Assembly: GCA_021798875.1 (NCBI GenBank)
Contig: JAJZBN010000001.1
Span: forward strand, 188,663-252,662
Source: a bacterium
Lineage (GTDB): Bacteria > SZUA-79 > Acidulodesulfobacterales > Acidulodesulfobacteraceae
DNA: 64,000 bases
Reading direction: 5' to 3'
How positions within the stretch are numbered: the first letter of the stretch is position 1; every line of letters starts with the position of its first letter. The position numbers and the translations under genes are program-made. Below, piece by piece: positions 18,758-26,072 of the stretch. Below the pieces are notes generated by a model. The model made no database searches. It saw nothing but the letters and a program-made list of their open reading frames with translations, and was not told where the DNA came from.

Positions 18758-20283
18758 TGTTAAGACAAAAAATAAATAAGATAAAAAGGCGCTCTTATAA
18801 ATTATTCAACAAACTGTTTATATACCTGCCGGTCGATATACTGATTTATCTGCGCAATTTTTTACGCGGCGTTTTTAATCCCAGGCATTACGAATCCGAC
18901 GAATCTAACAAATCTTCCACTTCCGCGCCTTTAAAAAAGACGGAAAAACGCCTCATAATATTTCGTCACGACGGTATAGGCGATTACGTAATGTTTAGAA
19001 ACTTCCTTGAAATATTAAAGAAAAGTCCAAAATTTGCAGGCTATAAAATAACGCTTCTCGGCAATGCCGCATGGAAAGATCTTGCAGAGTTTTTAGACAA
19101 AGACTATATAGACGAATTTATCTGGCTAGACAAAAAAAAGTTTACGGCAAATTTCTTTTACAGATACAAAAAATTTAAAGAAATAACTTCCGTTAAATAC
19201 GACGTTCTCATCCACCCTTTCAGCAGGGAATTTTTTAACGCCGATAACGATTTGGCTTTTCTTATAAAAGCGGACAAAAAAATAGGCAGTATCAGAATTC
19301 CCCGCTTTACTAAGCCGTATAAAACTAAAATACTCGAAAAAATTTATAACGAATTAATTCCGGACGAAGAAAACGTCAGATTTGAATTTTATAAAAATAA
19401 AATTTTCTTTGAAAAACTGCTCCACGAAACTGCCCCCCAAACAATAAACGCCGGTATAAATTCAGGTATAAATTTAAACAGGCCTTTTATAAATTTGCCG
19501 CCTTATAGTCTGCCGCTTTATAGCGCATGCCCATCAGGCGCTGTAAACTCATCCGTCTCCGCTCTTTCAGACGTCGCCGATTTAAAATCAAAACTTTGTA
19601 TTTCTTCTCCATACGCCGCTTTTTTTATCGGCGCAAGCGTAAAGCACAGAAAATGGCCGCCCTCATACTTTGCCGAAACAGCCAACTACCTTAATACGAA
19701 ATACGGCTTTAACATAGTCCTGTGCGGCGGAAAAAGCGAATTAAACGACGCCGCCGAATTCAAAAAACATTTTCCTACCAATCTTGCGGACAAATCATTT
19801 TTTACCGACGCCGTAGGAAAAATATCGCTTATAGACTTACTCTATATAATAAAAGACGCCTCTTTGGTTATCTCCAACGAAACTATGGCGCCTCATATCG
19901 CAATGGCTTTGGCGAACGCCTATGCTGATAAAGACGATACCTCTAACTTTACTCAAGCTCATACGTCAAAATACTCATCCGTAAAACCATCCGTAGAACT
20001 ACCAGCAAAACAACCCGCAAAACCATCGGTAAAACCAGCCGTAATAGTTATATCCACAGGCGAAGCTTCATACGGACATTTCGTGCCTTATCCCGAAGAA
20101 ATAGGCGGCAATTCAAACTACTCCGCCGTCTTCCACCCATATATAGAAAAAAACCTCGAAGAATATATCGACATCACTGCAAAATTTGGACGCGGCTACG
20201 ACGACAGGTTCGATATATCTGAGATAACGGTTAAATCGGTTTTGGATAAGATAGACGAAAAACTTGCATCCGTTAGCACTTAA
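18754..20283 (+). CDS. GT9-family glycosyltransferase, long variant
   Basis: Starting at the ATG of the ATGA overlap with the preceding gene (the in-frame extension to 18673 lies inside that gene and is unlikely). The GT9 motifs are RHDGIGDYVMFRNFLEIL near the N-terminus and SNETMAPHIAMALAN in the C-domain. The closest relative in the window is the gene at 33841-34995, which shares the IGDY(V/I)(M/L)FRNF and FIGAS motifs. Two low-complexity inserts are unusual: a Ser/Pro/Leu-rich one at about 19440-19610 and a Lys-Pro-Ser-Val repeat at about 19970-20045. No Cys cluster. Last gene of the rightward glycan operon. Confidence 0.8.
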   Translation: MMLRQKINKIKRRSYKLFNKLFIYLPVDILIYLRNFLRGVFNPRHYESDESNKSSTSAPLKKTEKRLIIFRHDGIGDYVMFRNFLEILKKSPKFAGYKITLLGNAAWKDLAEFLDKDYIDEFIWLDKKKFTANFFYRYKKFKEITSVKYDVLIHPFSREFFNADNDLAFLIKADKKIGSIRIPRFTKPYKTKILEKIYNELIPDEENVRFEFYKNKIFFEKLLHETAPQTINAGINSGINLNRPFINLPPYSLPLYSACPSGAVNSSVSALSDVADLKSKLCISSPYAAFFIGASVKHRKWPPSYFAETANYLNTKYGFNIVLCGGKSELNDAAEFKKHFPTNLADKSFFTDAVGKISLIDLLYIIKDASLVISNETMAPHIAMALANAYADKDDTSNFTQAHTSKYSSVKPSVELPAKQPAKPSVKPAVIVISTGEASYGHFVPYPEEIGGNSNYSAVFHPYIEKNLEEYIDITAKFGRGYDDRFDISEITVKSVLDKIDEKLASVST

Positions 20284-20464
20284 ATGCCTTATAAGTTTCT
20301 TGCGTTTCATACTGCTATTAGTTTGTTGTCAACTTTTAATTTGTCATATTTATTTATAAAAAGTTATATGTGACGATTTTGTGACAATCACTCCTCAATC
20401 CCTTGTCGCCGGCTTGATCGCCGAACTGTTTTGCGAATTTTTATATTATTCCTGACTAATCACC

Positions 20465-20486
20465 ATTGTGAAAATTTTTCCACAAT
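20465..20486. repeat. short inverted repeat
   Basis: ATTGTG at 20465-20470 pairs with CACAAT at 20481-20486 across an A/T-rich centre that can extend the stem. It lies between the GT9 operon and the HEPN remnant. The T-rich flanks would allow a weak terminator for the operon, but the tail is not convincing. Confidence 0.3.
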
Positions 20487-20510
20487 TGTTTCTCTATTTT
20501 CGTTATTATA

Positions 20511-20690
20511 TTATTGGATATTTATTTTTTTTAAAGTGAATAATTTTGTTTTTTCGGCTATGGCTATAGCTTCTTTAGCGTCTTCTAAATTCGGCTCTAT
20601 AATGTCGTCATACCTTACTATAACGGCATAGTTTGTCATATCGTCTATATTTAATTTTTCAAGCTCTATAAAATCACTTACCGGCAAGAA
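20511..20690 (-). pseudogene. C-terminal remnant of a HEPN-domain protein
   Basis: The last 60 or so residues read as a HEPN C-terminus: DMTNYAVIVRYDDIIEPNLEDAKEAIAIAEK. The upstream part of the same open frame (up to 20774) is simply the antisense of the nuclease gene at 20695, so the true 5' end of the HEPN gene has been lost. HEPN proteins are usually RNase toxins paired with MNT nucleotidyltransferases. Truncation makes function unlikely. Confidence 0.6.
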
Positions 20691-20694
20691 AGTT

Positions 20695-21420
20695 TTGGAG
20701 TCTTTAGACGTCAGTTTTCCTAAGGTAGAAGAGTTAAGGGCAGATCTTCTTTTAAGGCTTGAAGACGAAAGCATATTCCATCTTGAACTTCAAACCGAAA
20801 ACGATCCGTTAATGCCCTTAAGGATGCTTAAGTATTATACCTATATATATTCTATCTATTCCAAAGAACCTATTCAGACGGTTCTTTATATAGGTTCAAA
20901 ACCCTTAAGCATGGAAAACTTTATTAATAAAGATCATCTTAGATTCGACTATTCTTTGGTCGACATAAAGACTATAGACTGCAGAGAACTTTTAAAGTCA
21001 GACGATTTAAACGACGTCGTTCTTTCGGTGCTTTGTTACGCCGAAGACGAAAGGTCATTAATATTGGAAGTCGCCTCTCGTCTTTCGCATCTTAAACCGA
21101 TAGAGCTTGAAGATTATAAACTTAAACTTAAAAACTTGCTGCATCTAAGACCTAATTTAATAAAAATTACCGAAGAACTGGAGGATAAAATGCCTATTAC
21201 CATAAAACTGGAAGACGACCCTTTATATAGGAAAGGGATAGAGAAAGGGATTGAGAAAGGAATCGAAAAAGGCAGAGCCGAAGGAATATCCGTTACCAAG
21301 AGGCAAATAATAATAAACTTGCGCAACAATTTTAAGGCTACCCCCGAACAGATTGCTTTTAACGTAAACGACACCGTAGAAAACGTTATCGCCGTTCTTA
21401 AAGAGGAAGGGCTGTATTAA
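20695..21420 (+). CDS. Rpn/PD-(D/E)XK nuclease-family protein, probably 5' truncated
   Basis: 241 residues from a TTG. Residues 10-45 (RADLLLRLEDESIFHLELQTEND) match the Rpn/YhgA-like nuclease core with the Asp and ExQ catalytic pattern, followed by PLRMLKYY. The C-terminus carries three GIEK repeats before a helical tail, common in this family. In-frame sequence upstream of the TTG (LTGKKVLESLDV) still resembles the family, then runs into the oppositely oriented HEPN remnant. About 25-30 N-terminal residues are therefore missing and the annotated start is a guess. Family role: recombination-promoting DNA endonuclease. Activity doubtful here. Confidence 0.65.
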   Translation: MESLDVSFPKVEELRADLLLRLEDESIFHLELQTENDPLMPLRMLKYYTYIYSIYSKEPIQTVLYIGSKPLSMENFINKDHLRFDYSLVDIKTIDCRELLKSDDLNDVVLSVLCYAEDERSLILEVASRLSHLKPIELEDYKLKLKNLLHLRPNLIKITEELEDKMPITIKLEDDPLYRKGIEKGIEKGIEKGRAEGISVTKRQIIINLRNNFKATPEQIAFNVNDTVENVIAVLKEEGLY

Positions 21421-21425
21421 GTGAA

Positions 21426-21485
21426 GATAAAATAAATCTTGTATCTTAAAATCAGACTACCATATTAGATAATAACACAGTTGCT
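21426..21485 (+). repeat. dispersed repeat, copy A
   Basis: Contains CTTGTATCTTAAAATCAGAC and ends in AACACAGTTGCT. An inverted copy is at 62158-62231, with about 28 identical bases at one end, about 14 of 15 at the other, and a variable middle. It lies exactly between the end of the Rpn gene and the duplicated MNT fragment. Confidence 0.65.
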
Positions 21486-21647
21486 ATGTTGATTTAGTGG
21501 ACTTTAACGATTGCAAAGAATCTTTAAAAAAGGCTATCCTAGCCGAAGGTATTATTTTATAGGAAAATGAATAAAGGCAATATTTATCCGCAAAAATACT
21601 TGAAGAACTAAATGGAATTCATACCGCCGCAAAAAGAGCTAAAGTTG
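21486..21647 (+). pseudogene. duplicated fragment of an MNT/HEPN gene pair
   Basis: 162 bases nearly identical to 25984-26146: the last 29 or so codons of the MNT nucleotidyltransferase plus the first 27 or so of the HEPN gene. The few differences include TCG to TAG near the MNT end, making an early stop, and a one-base deletion (AATATTTATCC versus AATATTTTATCC) that shifts the HEPN frame. Both borders are sharp. It is a non-functional partial duplicate. Confidence 0.9.
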
Positions 21648-21673
21648 AAAAAGCTTTTATATGATGCTATAAT
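21645..21673 (+). promoter_or_regulatory. promoter of the VapBC-type operon
   Basis: TTGAAA at 21645-21650, 17-base spacer, TATAAT at 21668-21673 with an extended TGC just upstream. The -35 box straddles the right border of the duplicated MNT/HEPN fragment (which ends at 21647), so half of this promoter comes from that fragment. Confidence 0.65.
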
Positions 21674-21730
21674 AGATTCATTTATAACATAAAATGACTC
21701 TATTGCGAATCATAAATGGAGGTAATATCG

Positions 21731-22003
21731 ATGAAGCAACTTACTATAAGAGGAATACCCGACGAACTCGAAAATATTATTAGAAAAGAAGCTGCGGAAA
21801 AGGGAATCAGTCTTAATAAGGCGCTTATTTCGCTGGCGGTAAAATCTATAGGCATTAATAAAAATAAAAGCAAAAAAGAAAAGCTGTATCATGACTTAGA
21901 CTGTTTTTCCGGTTTATGGTCGGAAAGCGAAGCCGAAGAGTTTAAAAAAAATCTTTTAGGTATAAGAAAAATTGATAACGAGTTATGGACGACAGAAAAA
22001 TAA
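21731..22003 (+). CDS. ribbon-helix-helix antitoxin (VapB/FitA-like)
   Basis: 90 residues starting at the ATG 21731, chosen because GGAGG lies 8 bases upstream (an earlier in-frame start at 21716 lacks a site). The N-terminus QLTIRGIPDELENIIRKEAAEKGISLNKALI is a typical MetJ/Arc/FitA ribbon-helix-helix DNA-binding domain. The C-terminal half should bind and block the PIN toxin. It overlaps the toxin gene by 19 bases. Expected to repress its own promoter at 21645-21673. Confidence 0.82.
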   Translation: MKQLTIRGIPDELENIIRKEAAEKGISLNKALISLAVKSIGINKNKSKKEKLYHDLDCFSGLWSESEAEEFKKNLLGIRKIDNELWTTEK

Positions 22004-22389
22004 TACTTGATACTTCCGCTTACTCTTCTTTCTTGAGAGGTCACGATAAGATAAAATTTGCAATACAAATTTCAGATGAAATATTTATAAATCCGGTTGT
22101 GATAGGCGAATTATTATCCGGATTCGCTATGGGAAAAAACGAGGAGCGTAACAGGGAAATTCTCAGAAAATTCTTAAAATCTTCAAGGGTAAATATTGCC
22201 GCTATCGGCGAAGAGACCTCCGAAAGATATGCAGCTCTAATAAATTACCTGCGCAAAAACGGTACGCCGATACCATCCAACGATATATGGATAGCCGCTT
22301 CGGCCATGGAATACGGACTTAAAGTTATTACTACCGACAAGCACTATCTTAATATTCCGCTAATTATCACAGAATTTTACGATTATTAG
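21985..22389 (+). CDS. vapC: PIN-domain RNase toxin, VapC-like
   Basis: 134 residues with the four acidic residues of a PIN site: D9 (ILDTSAY), E42 (VIGELL), D100 (SNDIWIAA) and D118 (TTDKHY). All look intact, so the toxin is probably active when free of its antitoxin. VapC toxins cut tRNA or rRNA. It overlaps the upstream antitoxin gene, the standard toxin-antitoxin layout. Target unknown. Confidence 0.9.
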   Translation: MDDRKIILDTSAYSSFLRGHDKIKFAIQISDEIFINPVVIGELLSGFAMGKNEERNREILRKFLKSSRVNIAAIGEETSERYAALINYLRKNGTPIPSNDIWIAASAMEYGLKVITTDKHYLNIPLIITEFYDY

Positions 22390-22527
22390 CCGTAAAACGT
22401 CATATAGTTAAAAACCATTATTCTTTGATTTGGAATTTAGAAAAGATAATCAATTTATATTTTGGGCAAAATTTTTCCTAATTTTGGACATTACATTAAA
22501 TATTGGTATAAATATTAATAGCATTCG

Positions 22528-22557
22528 TAAGTAAGAAAATAAATAAATCCGATACCT
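22528..22557 (-). repeat. copy of the GGTATC(A/G)GATTTATTT repeat motif
   Basis: Read on the minus strand it gives GGTATCGGATTTATTTATTT followed by CTTACTTAC, a divergent copy of the motif at 30741-30778 and 63868-63910. It ends 25 bases before the truncated GT-C fragment. Confidence 0.5.
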
Positions 22558-22581
22558 TTAATTTTTAACACCTTTAATTTT

Positions 22582-22652
22582 CAAAATTAGGAAACGGCTT
22601 GCTTTTAATGGTGTTTAACGTCGATAACTTAAAATCTTTGCCCCAATTTTAA
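22582..22652 (+). pseudogene. 3' terminal remnant of a GT-C membrane protein gene
   Basis: About 70 bases matching the last codons of the 799-residue gene (13924-13994), reading in part GLLLMVFNVDNLKSLPQF then stop. The rest of the gene is absent. It directly precedes the duplicated spacer and the intact GT2, so it marks the left truncation point of the duplicated cassette. Confidence 0.8.
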
Positions 22653-22742
22653 AAAAAGCTTTATTTTCCTTATGCGTTAATTTATAATATACGAAATCAA
22701 ATAAATAATTAAATCAATAATTTATTAATTAACGAATTAAGC

Positions 22743-23438
22743 ATGAAACTATCGGTTATTATACCATGCTACAACGAAGTAAAAACGATTGAAGAAATTA
22801 TAACCGCCGTTAAAAATTCCCCTTACGAAAATAAAGAAATAGTGATTATCGACGACTGCTCTACCGACGGAACGAGGGAACTGCTTAAAAACGGATTAGA
22901 AAAGCAAGTAGATAAAGTAATTTACCACGAGGTAAATTCCGGCAAAGGAGCGGCTATAAGAACCGGTATAGCCGCCGCCGAAGGCGATATAATCATAATT
23001 CAGGACGCAGACCTTGAATACGACCCCAAAGAATACCCTCGGTTAGTCGAGCCTATACTTAAGGACAAAGCAGACGTAGTTTTCGGCTCTCGTTTTATAA
23101 CTACGGAAACCCGTAGGATACTCTATTTTTGGCACAGAGTCGGCAACGGCGTTTTAACTCTTCTTTCCAATATATTTACCAACTTAAACTTATCGGATAT
23201 GGAAACCTGCTATAAGGTTTTTAAAAGCGATATAATAAAAAACATAAAAATCGAAGAAAACCGCTTCGGTTTCGAACCCGAAATAACCGCTAAAATTGCA
23301 AAAATAAAAGGCGTGCGCATTTACGAAGTCGGCATATCGTATTACGGCAGAACATACGACGAAGGCAAGAAAATAGGTTTAAAAGACGGATTTAGGGCAT
23401 TATACTGCATAATAAAATATAACGTTTTTAGAAAATAA
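22743..23438 (+). CDS. GT2 glycosyltransferase, dolichyl/polyprenyl-phosphate mannosyltransferase-like
   Basis: 231 residues, GT-A fold. [18 protein letters not shown] and [12 protein letters not shown] form the nucleotide-binding half, and [14 protein letters not shown] gives the metal-binding DAD at about residues 90-92. [11 protein letters not shown] and [14 protein letters not shown] are typical of DPM1/Ppm-like enzymes that load a sugar onto polyprenyl phosphate. No membrane segments, so cytosolic face. It could supply the donor for the GT-C proteins nearby. A deleted copy is at 14099-14287. Confidence 0.88.
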   Translation: MKLSVIIPCYNEVKTIEEIITAVKNSPYENKEIVIIDDCSTDGTRELLKNGLEKQVDKVIYHEVNSGKGAAIRTGIAAAEGDIIIIQDADLEYDPKEYPRLVEPILKDKADVVFGSRFITTETRRILYFWHRVGNGVLTLLSNIFTNLNLSDMETCYKVFKSDIIKNIKIEENRFGFEPEITAKIAKIKGVRIYEVGISYYGRTYDEGKKIGLKDGFRALYCIIKYNVFRK

Positions 23439-23462
23439 TCTGCAAATTAATCTGCAAATTAA

Positions 23463-23491
23463 TTGACATATAATTTTTCCCCTGCTAAAAT
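23463..23491 (+). promoter_or_regulatory. strong sigma70-like promoter
   Basis: TTGACA at 23463-23468, exactly 17 bases, TAAAAT at 23486-23491 with TGC upstream (extended -10). It points to the truncated AAA gene at 23563. Confidence 0.65.
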
Positions 23492-23562
23492 AAAAATAAA
23501 TAATATTTTGTCTGGGTTGTATATATTTTTTATATTTTTTATTTTTATGTATTTTTTATATT

Positions 23563-23805
23563 ATGTATTATAAAAGAGACCTGGAAGAAAAGATAAAAGC
23601 CTATATCGATAAACCGGAAATCATAGCCGTCCTGGGACCGAGACAGGTCGGGAAAACTACCCTTCTTAAAAAAATATACGAAGAATCGGAAGATGCGGTT
23701 TTTTTAACGTTTGAAGATATAGAATTAAAACTTTTATTTGAAGAAGATATTAAAAGTTTTGTAAAAGTTGTGACTTTTTTACACCTTTTTTCCTGTCTAC
23801 TTTAA
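23563..23805 (+). pseudogene. 5' remnant of a DUF4143-type AAA ATPase
   Basis: 80 codons. The first 67 match the N-terminus of the AAA-14/DUF4143 ATPases: LEEKIKAYIDKPEIIAVLGPRQVGKTTLLKKI, with a complete Walker A. Homology stops near IKSFVK and the frame ends 13 codons later. Full proteins have about 380-430 residues, so the Walker B, sensor and DUF4143 parts are lost. It still has its own strong promoter at 23463-23491. Confidence 0.75.
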
Positions 23806-23819
23806 TTCATTTATGCATT

Positions 23820-24020
23820 TTATACTGCCAATGCTTCTGAGAAATCATCTTTAGAAACCCTTTTGGAAAAAGAAATTACTTCAACGGCAACAATTTTATC
23901 ATTATTATCGTAATCTATAACTAATCCGGATTCGTCGATATATTCGCTGTCTTTTATAGCATTATCGGAAAATTTTATTTCTAAAATATCCCCCTCTTTA
24001 TCGTAATCTATTTTTATCAT
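23820..24020 (-). CDS. DUF2283 small protein, likely antitoxin-like partner
   Basis: 66 residues matching the DUF2283 pattern: IDYDKEGDILEIKFSD, then ESGLVIDYDNNDKIVAVEVISFSKR. Such proteins are commonly encoded beside DUF4258 or RelE-like proteins. Here the DUF4258 gene ends three bases upstream. An antitoxin or chaperone-like role is inferred only from this pairing. Confidence 0.75.
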   Translation of the reverse strand: MIKIDYDKEGDILEIKFSDNAIKDSEYIDESGLVIDYDNNDKIVAVEVISFSKRVSKDDFSEALAV

Positions 24021-24023
24021 AAT

Positions 24024-24284
24024 TCACCTCTTATATTTTTTAATTCTTCTGTCAAAAAAACAACTTACGACTAAAAAACAATTTTTATCCTCCCATCTGC
24101 CGATTATTCTTAAATAATGCTTATCATCGCTTTTCTTTATAAAATGCGTTAATGAATCATCAAATTTGTCATTTTCAATTAATTCAGGATTTGCAATAAT
24201 ATTTTTAATAGTATCTAAAGAAATATTTCTTTCTTTTATTTTTATTTTAGCATGTTTTGTTAATTTAATTTTAATATTTTCCAT
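24024..24284 (-). CDS. DUF4258 (RelE/BrnT-like) protein, putative toxin
   Basis: 86 residues from the ATG at 24284 (an upstream TTG at 24296 is possible). LTKHAKIKIKERNISLDTIKNII is the DUF4258 N-terminus and the C-terminus has strand-like LRIIGRWEDKNCFLVVSCFFDRR, consistent with a small RelE-superfamily fold. The His/Arg arrangement fits an mRNA-interferase-like protein, but activity is unproven. Coupled to the DUF2283 gene. Confidence 0.72.
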   Translation of the reverse strand: MENIKIKLTKHAKIKIKERNISLDTIKNIIANPELIENDKFDDSLTHFIKKSDDKHYLRIIGRWEDKNCFLVVSCFFDRRIKKYKR

Positions 24285-24438
24285 ACAATTTCTCAAAGCC
24301 CTTATTTAATCTAAAATAAATAGATAAGCTAATATTAGATATAGCCGTTTCCTATCTCATCTATAGATAAGCAGAGAACTAGTTTTTTATATTCAGGATA
24401 TAATTTAACCTTTTGCCTAACATAATGTCAACAAAAAA

Positions 24439-24467
24439 CTCCCGACCACTTAAAACGCAGTCGGGAG
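24439..24467 (-). terminator. rho-independent terminator of the lipoprotein gene
   Basis: CTCCCGAC (24439-24446) and GTCGGGAG (24460-24467) form a perfect 8-bp GC-rich stem with a 13-base loop. On the minus strand it is followed by a run of six T. It lies 40 bases after the lipoprotein stop. The right arm and flank also match the dispersed repeat, so the terminator may have come from that repeat. Confidence 0.75.
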
Positions 24468-24490
24468 TGAGAGATTAAAATAAATCTAAT
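24451..24490 (+). repeat. copy of the ACGCAGTCGGGAGT repeat motif
   Basis: AAACGCAGTCGGGAGTGAGAG then ATTAAAATAAATCTAATAG. Nearly the same sequence occurs at 30741-30778 and, inverted, at 63868-63910. Confidence 0.7.
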
Positions 24491-24506
24491 AGCTTTTTTC
24501 TTTTAT

Positions 24507-24857
24507 TTACTTTCTTATGGCCGTGCCGTGAACTTCAATGCAATAGGTCTGAACCAAATAGTAATTCGTCATGGTATTGTTTACGGTTATGTTAATCAAT
24601 GCATTGGCGCCGCTTACCTTAGATATCGCTTGTTTAACGGCAGCTCTAACGCTTGATTCTCCTAACGGAATACCTAAAAATACATCGGTACATGAACCTC
24701 CGTTTGTGGAACCCAATACTTTATAGCCTGTCTGCGAGACAGGAACGTTTGAAGGGGCTAACGTGCCGAAAACATTGTAAGCGCAACCGGATAAACTTAA
24801 TGCGGAAATACCTACTACTGCTAAAACTAATAAAATAGCGATTTTGCCTTTTCTCAT
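24507..24857 (-). CDS. TRL-like family lipoprotein
   Basis: 116 residues from the second of two adjacent ATGs, which sits 8 bases after GAGGAG. A Lys/Arg start and hydrophobic run end in the lipobox LSGC (Cys 25 from this start), so it is exported and lipidated. The mature part (NVFGTLAPSNVP, then GSCTDVFLGIPLGESSVRAAV) resembles TRL-domain lipoproteins of unknown function. Two Cys outside the lipobox may form a disulfide. Single gene with its own terminator. Confidence 0.75.
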   Translation of the reverse strand: MRKGKIAILLVLAVVGISALSLSGCAYNVFGTLAPSNVPVSQTGYKVLGSTNGGSCTDVFLGIPLGESSVRAAVKQAISKVSGANALINITVNNTMTNYYLVQTYCIEVHGTAIRK

Positions 24858-25286
24858 CATTTTCTCCTCTTAAAGTTAAATGTTATTTATTTTTTAAAAA
24901 ATATAAATAACATTAAATATCTATTTAAAAAATTATTCAAGTACTATTTTATTTGCTAATCCAGATTTAGAAAATATCAATAAATTATTGTAAATCGTAA
25001 AATAGAATTGACCCCCATTTTAAACTAAAATTAATTAACAAATTAATTTATAATCTTCTTTCTACTTAAGTAGATATTTAACTTAATTCGGAAGGAGGTT
25101 TAAAAAAGAGGGTTATAAGGCGTATAAATTAAGGAAAAAAAGGAGGTGATTAGTAAGGATAAATTAAAAATGTCCTAAAAAATAGTTTATGCAATTTCGA
25201 TTATTTTAGAAATGCTGATTTATAAGATTTATAATCGGCGAAAAGTTAATTTTTTGTTCGACGTTTTAATTAATTTTAAATCTGTG

Positions 25287-25316
25287 TTGACAGAATCTAT
25301 AAATAAGGGTTATGAG
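25287..25316 (+). promoter_or_regulatory. promoter-like site
   Basis: Perfect TTGACA at 25287-25292, 18-base spacer, TATGAG at 25311-25316 (four of six). It would transcribe the hairpin region at 25390-25466. Confidence 0.4.
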
Positions 25317-25389
25317 TCAAATATTACCGTATCGGCATAATTAAATTGGTTTTATTTTTTTTAAAATTAAAAAATTAGCCGTCGTCGTA

Positions 25390-25466
25390 AAAGTTGGTCA
25401 AGGTTTATCAACAGCATGCTTTATAGCTGTCGATAAACAGTTAAGAATTTACCTGTGAGCAACTTT
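25390..25466 (+). ncRNA. candidate structured RNA
   Basis: A 13-bp hairpin, GTTTATCAACAGC (25403-25415) with GCTGTCGATAAAC (25426-25438), one G-U pair and a 10-base loop, is enclosed by an outer 7-bp stem AAAGTTG (25390-25396) with CAACTTT (25460-25466). No tRNA features (no T-loop, no CCA) are present. No U-rich terminator follows on the plus strand. No known family recognised. Confidence 0.35.
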
Positions 25467-25502
25467 ATAAATATTAAATAACAATAAAGGGGTGAGAAAA
25501 AA

Positions 25503-25531
25503 GGACTTATTGTTTGGTTAACAATAAGTCC
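25503..25531 (-). terminator. strong rho-independent terminator, minus strand
   Basis: A perfect 12-bp stem GGACTTATTGTT (25503-25514) with AACAATAAGTCC (25520-25531) and a 5-base loop. On the minus strand it is followed by TTTTTTCTC. No minus-strand gene ends here now; the nearest upstream on that strand is the AlbA_2 gene ending at 26344, so the broken MNT/HEPN locus may have been inserted between them. Confidence 0.65.
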
Positions 25532-25618
25532 AAAAACGCTGAAACGCAGAGCTGGGAAGAGTTTCAGAAATTAAATAATATAGTTGACTTTAATTAAATC
25601 GGCAAATTTGAGCCAATA

Positions 25619-25647
25619 CTAACACTTTTTTTGATTTGTGGTACAAT
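25619..25647 (+). promoter_or_regulatory. promoter of the MNT gene
   Basis: CTAACA at 25619-25624, 17-base spacer, TACAAT at 25642-25647 with TGG just upstream (extended -10). The start codon follows about 40 bases later. Confidence 0.5.
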
Positions 25648-25688
25648 ACATATATAGTAAAAGAAATAATTAAAAGCCGAAAAAATCT

Positions 25689-26072
25689 ATGAATGAAACT
25701 TTAAAGCAAGATAAAACAATCAAAAATTGGAGAAACTACAAACCTTTTTACGGGAAAAGCCTTTATCTGCCGGAATCATACGTTAAAGATGCGATCGATA
25801 CGGCAAAAGCTATAAGCAGAGGACTGTCGGATAAATTCCAAGCCGAAAAAGTAGTGCTATTCGGTTCTATTGCAAAAAATAAAATGACAAAAAACTCTGA
25901 CATAGACATAGCCGTATGGAACATACCAAACAATTTATTTTACAAAGCGGCTGCTTTTGCCACGGGATATAGCAATAAATGGAATGTTGATTTAGTGGAC
26001 TTTAACGATTGCAAAGAATCTTTAAAAAAGGCTATCCTATCCGAAGGTATTATTTTATCGGAAAATGAATAA
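25689..26072 (+). CDS. MNT-type minimal nucleotidyltransferase (antitoxin)
   Basis: 127 residues with the pol-beta nucleotidyltransferase signature: LFGS (G59-S60), then ten residues to D71-I-D73, and a third acidic residue in NVDLVD (D101). MNT proteins neutralise HEPN RNase toxins, in studied cases by adding AMP to the toxin. The HEPN gene overlaps its end by 8 bases but is broken, so this is an antitoxin left without a complete toxin. A 162-base piece of this pair is repeated at 21486-21647. Confidence 0.85.
   Translation: MNETLKQDKTIKNWRNYKPFYGKSLYLPESYVKDAIDTAKAISRGLSDKFQAEKVVLFGSIAKNKMTKNSDIDIAVWNIPNNLFYKAAAFATGYSNKWNVDLVDFNDCKESLKKAILSEGIILSENE

Larger units (their letters stand above)
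22390..22742. other. intergenic region holding a repeat motif and a duplicated 3' end
   Basis: 353 bases. It contains a copy of the dispersed AATAAATC-GATACC motif at about 22528-22557, then the 3' remnant of the GT-C gene (22582-22652) and its spacer up to the intact GT2. The first 130 bases show no gene I can recognise. Confidence 0.5.
24858..25688. other. long non-coding region with hairpins and promoter-like sites
   Basis: About 830 bases without a convincing gene. It holds two purine-rich AGGAGG-type strings (25093-25099, 25141-25147) without an open frame after them, a promoter-like site at 25287-25316, a long hairpin with an outer closing stem (25390-25466), a minus-strand terminator (25503-25531), a further hairpin CTGAAAC/GTTTCAG (about 25540-25566) and the MNT promoter (25619-25647). 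This concentration of structure suggests at least one small RNA or a decayed element. Confidence 0.45.

Noticed and set aside
20511..20774. Intact 87-residue protein
   Set aside because: Only the last 60 or so residues resemble HEPN; the rest is antisense of the Rpn gene, so it is a remnant, not a gene.
25390..25466. tRNA gene (77 bases, 7-bp closing stem)
   Set aside because: No T-loop, D-loop or anticodon stem in the right places; the internal hairpin is 13 bp long.
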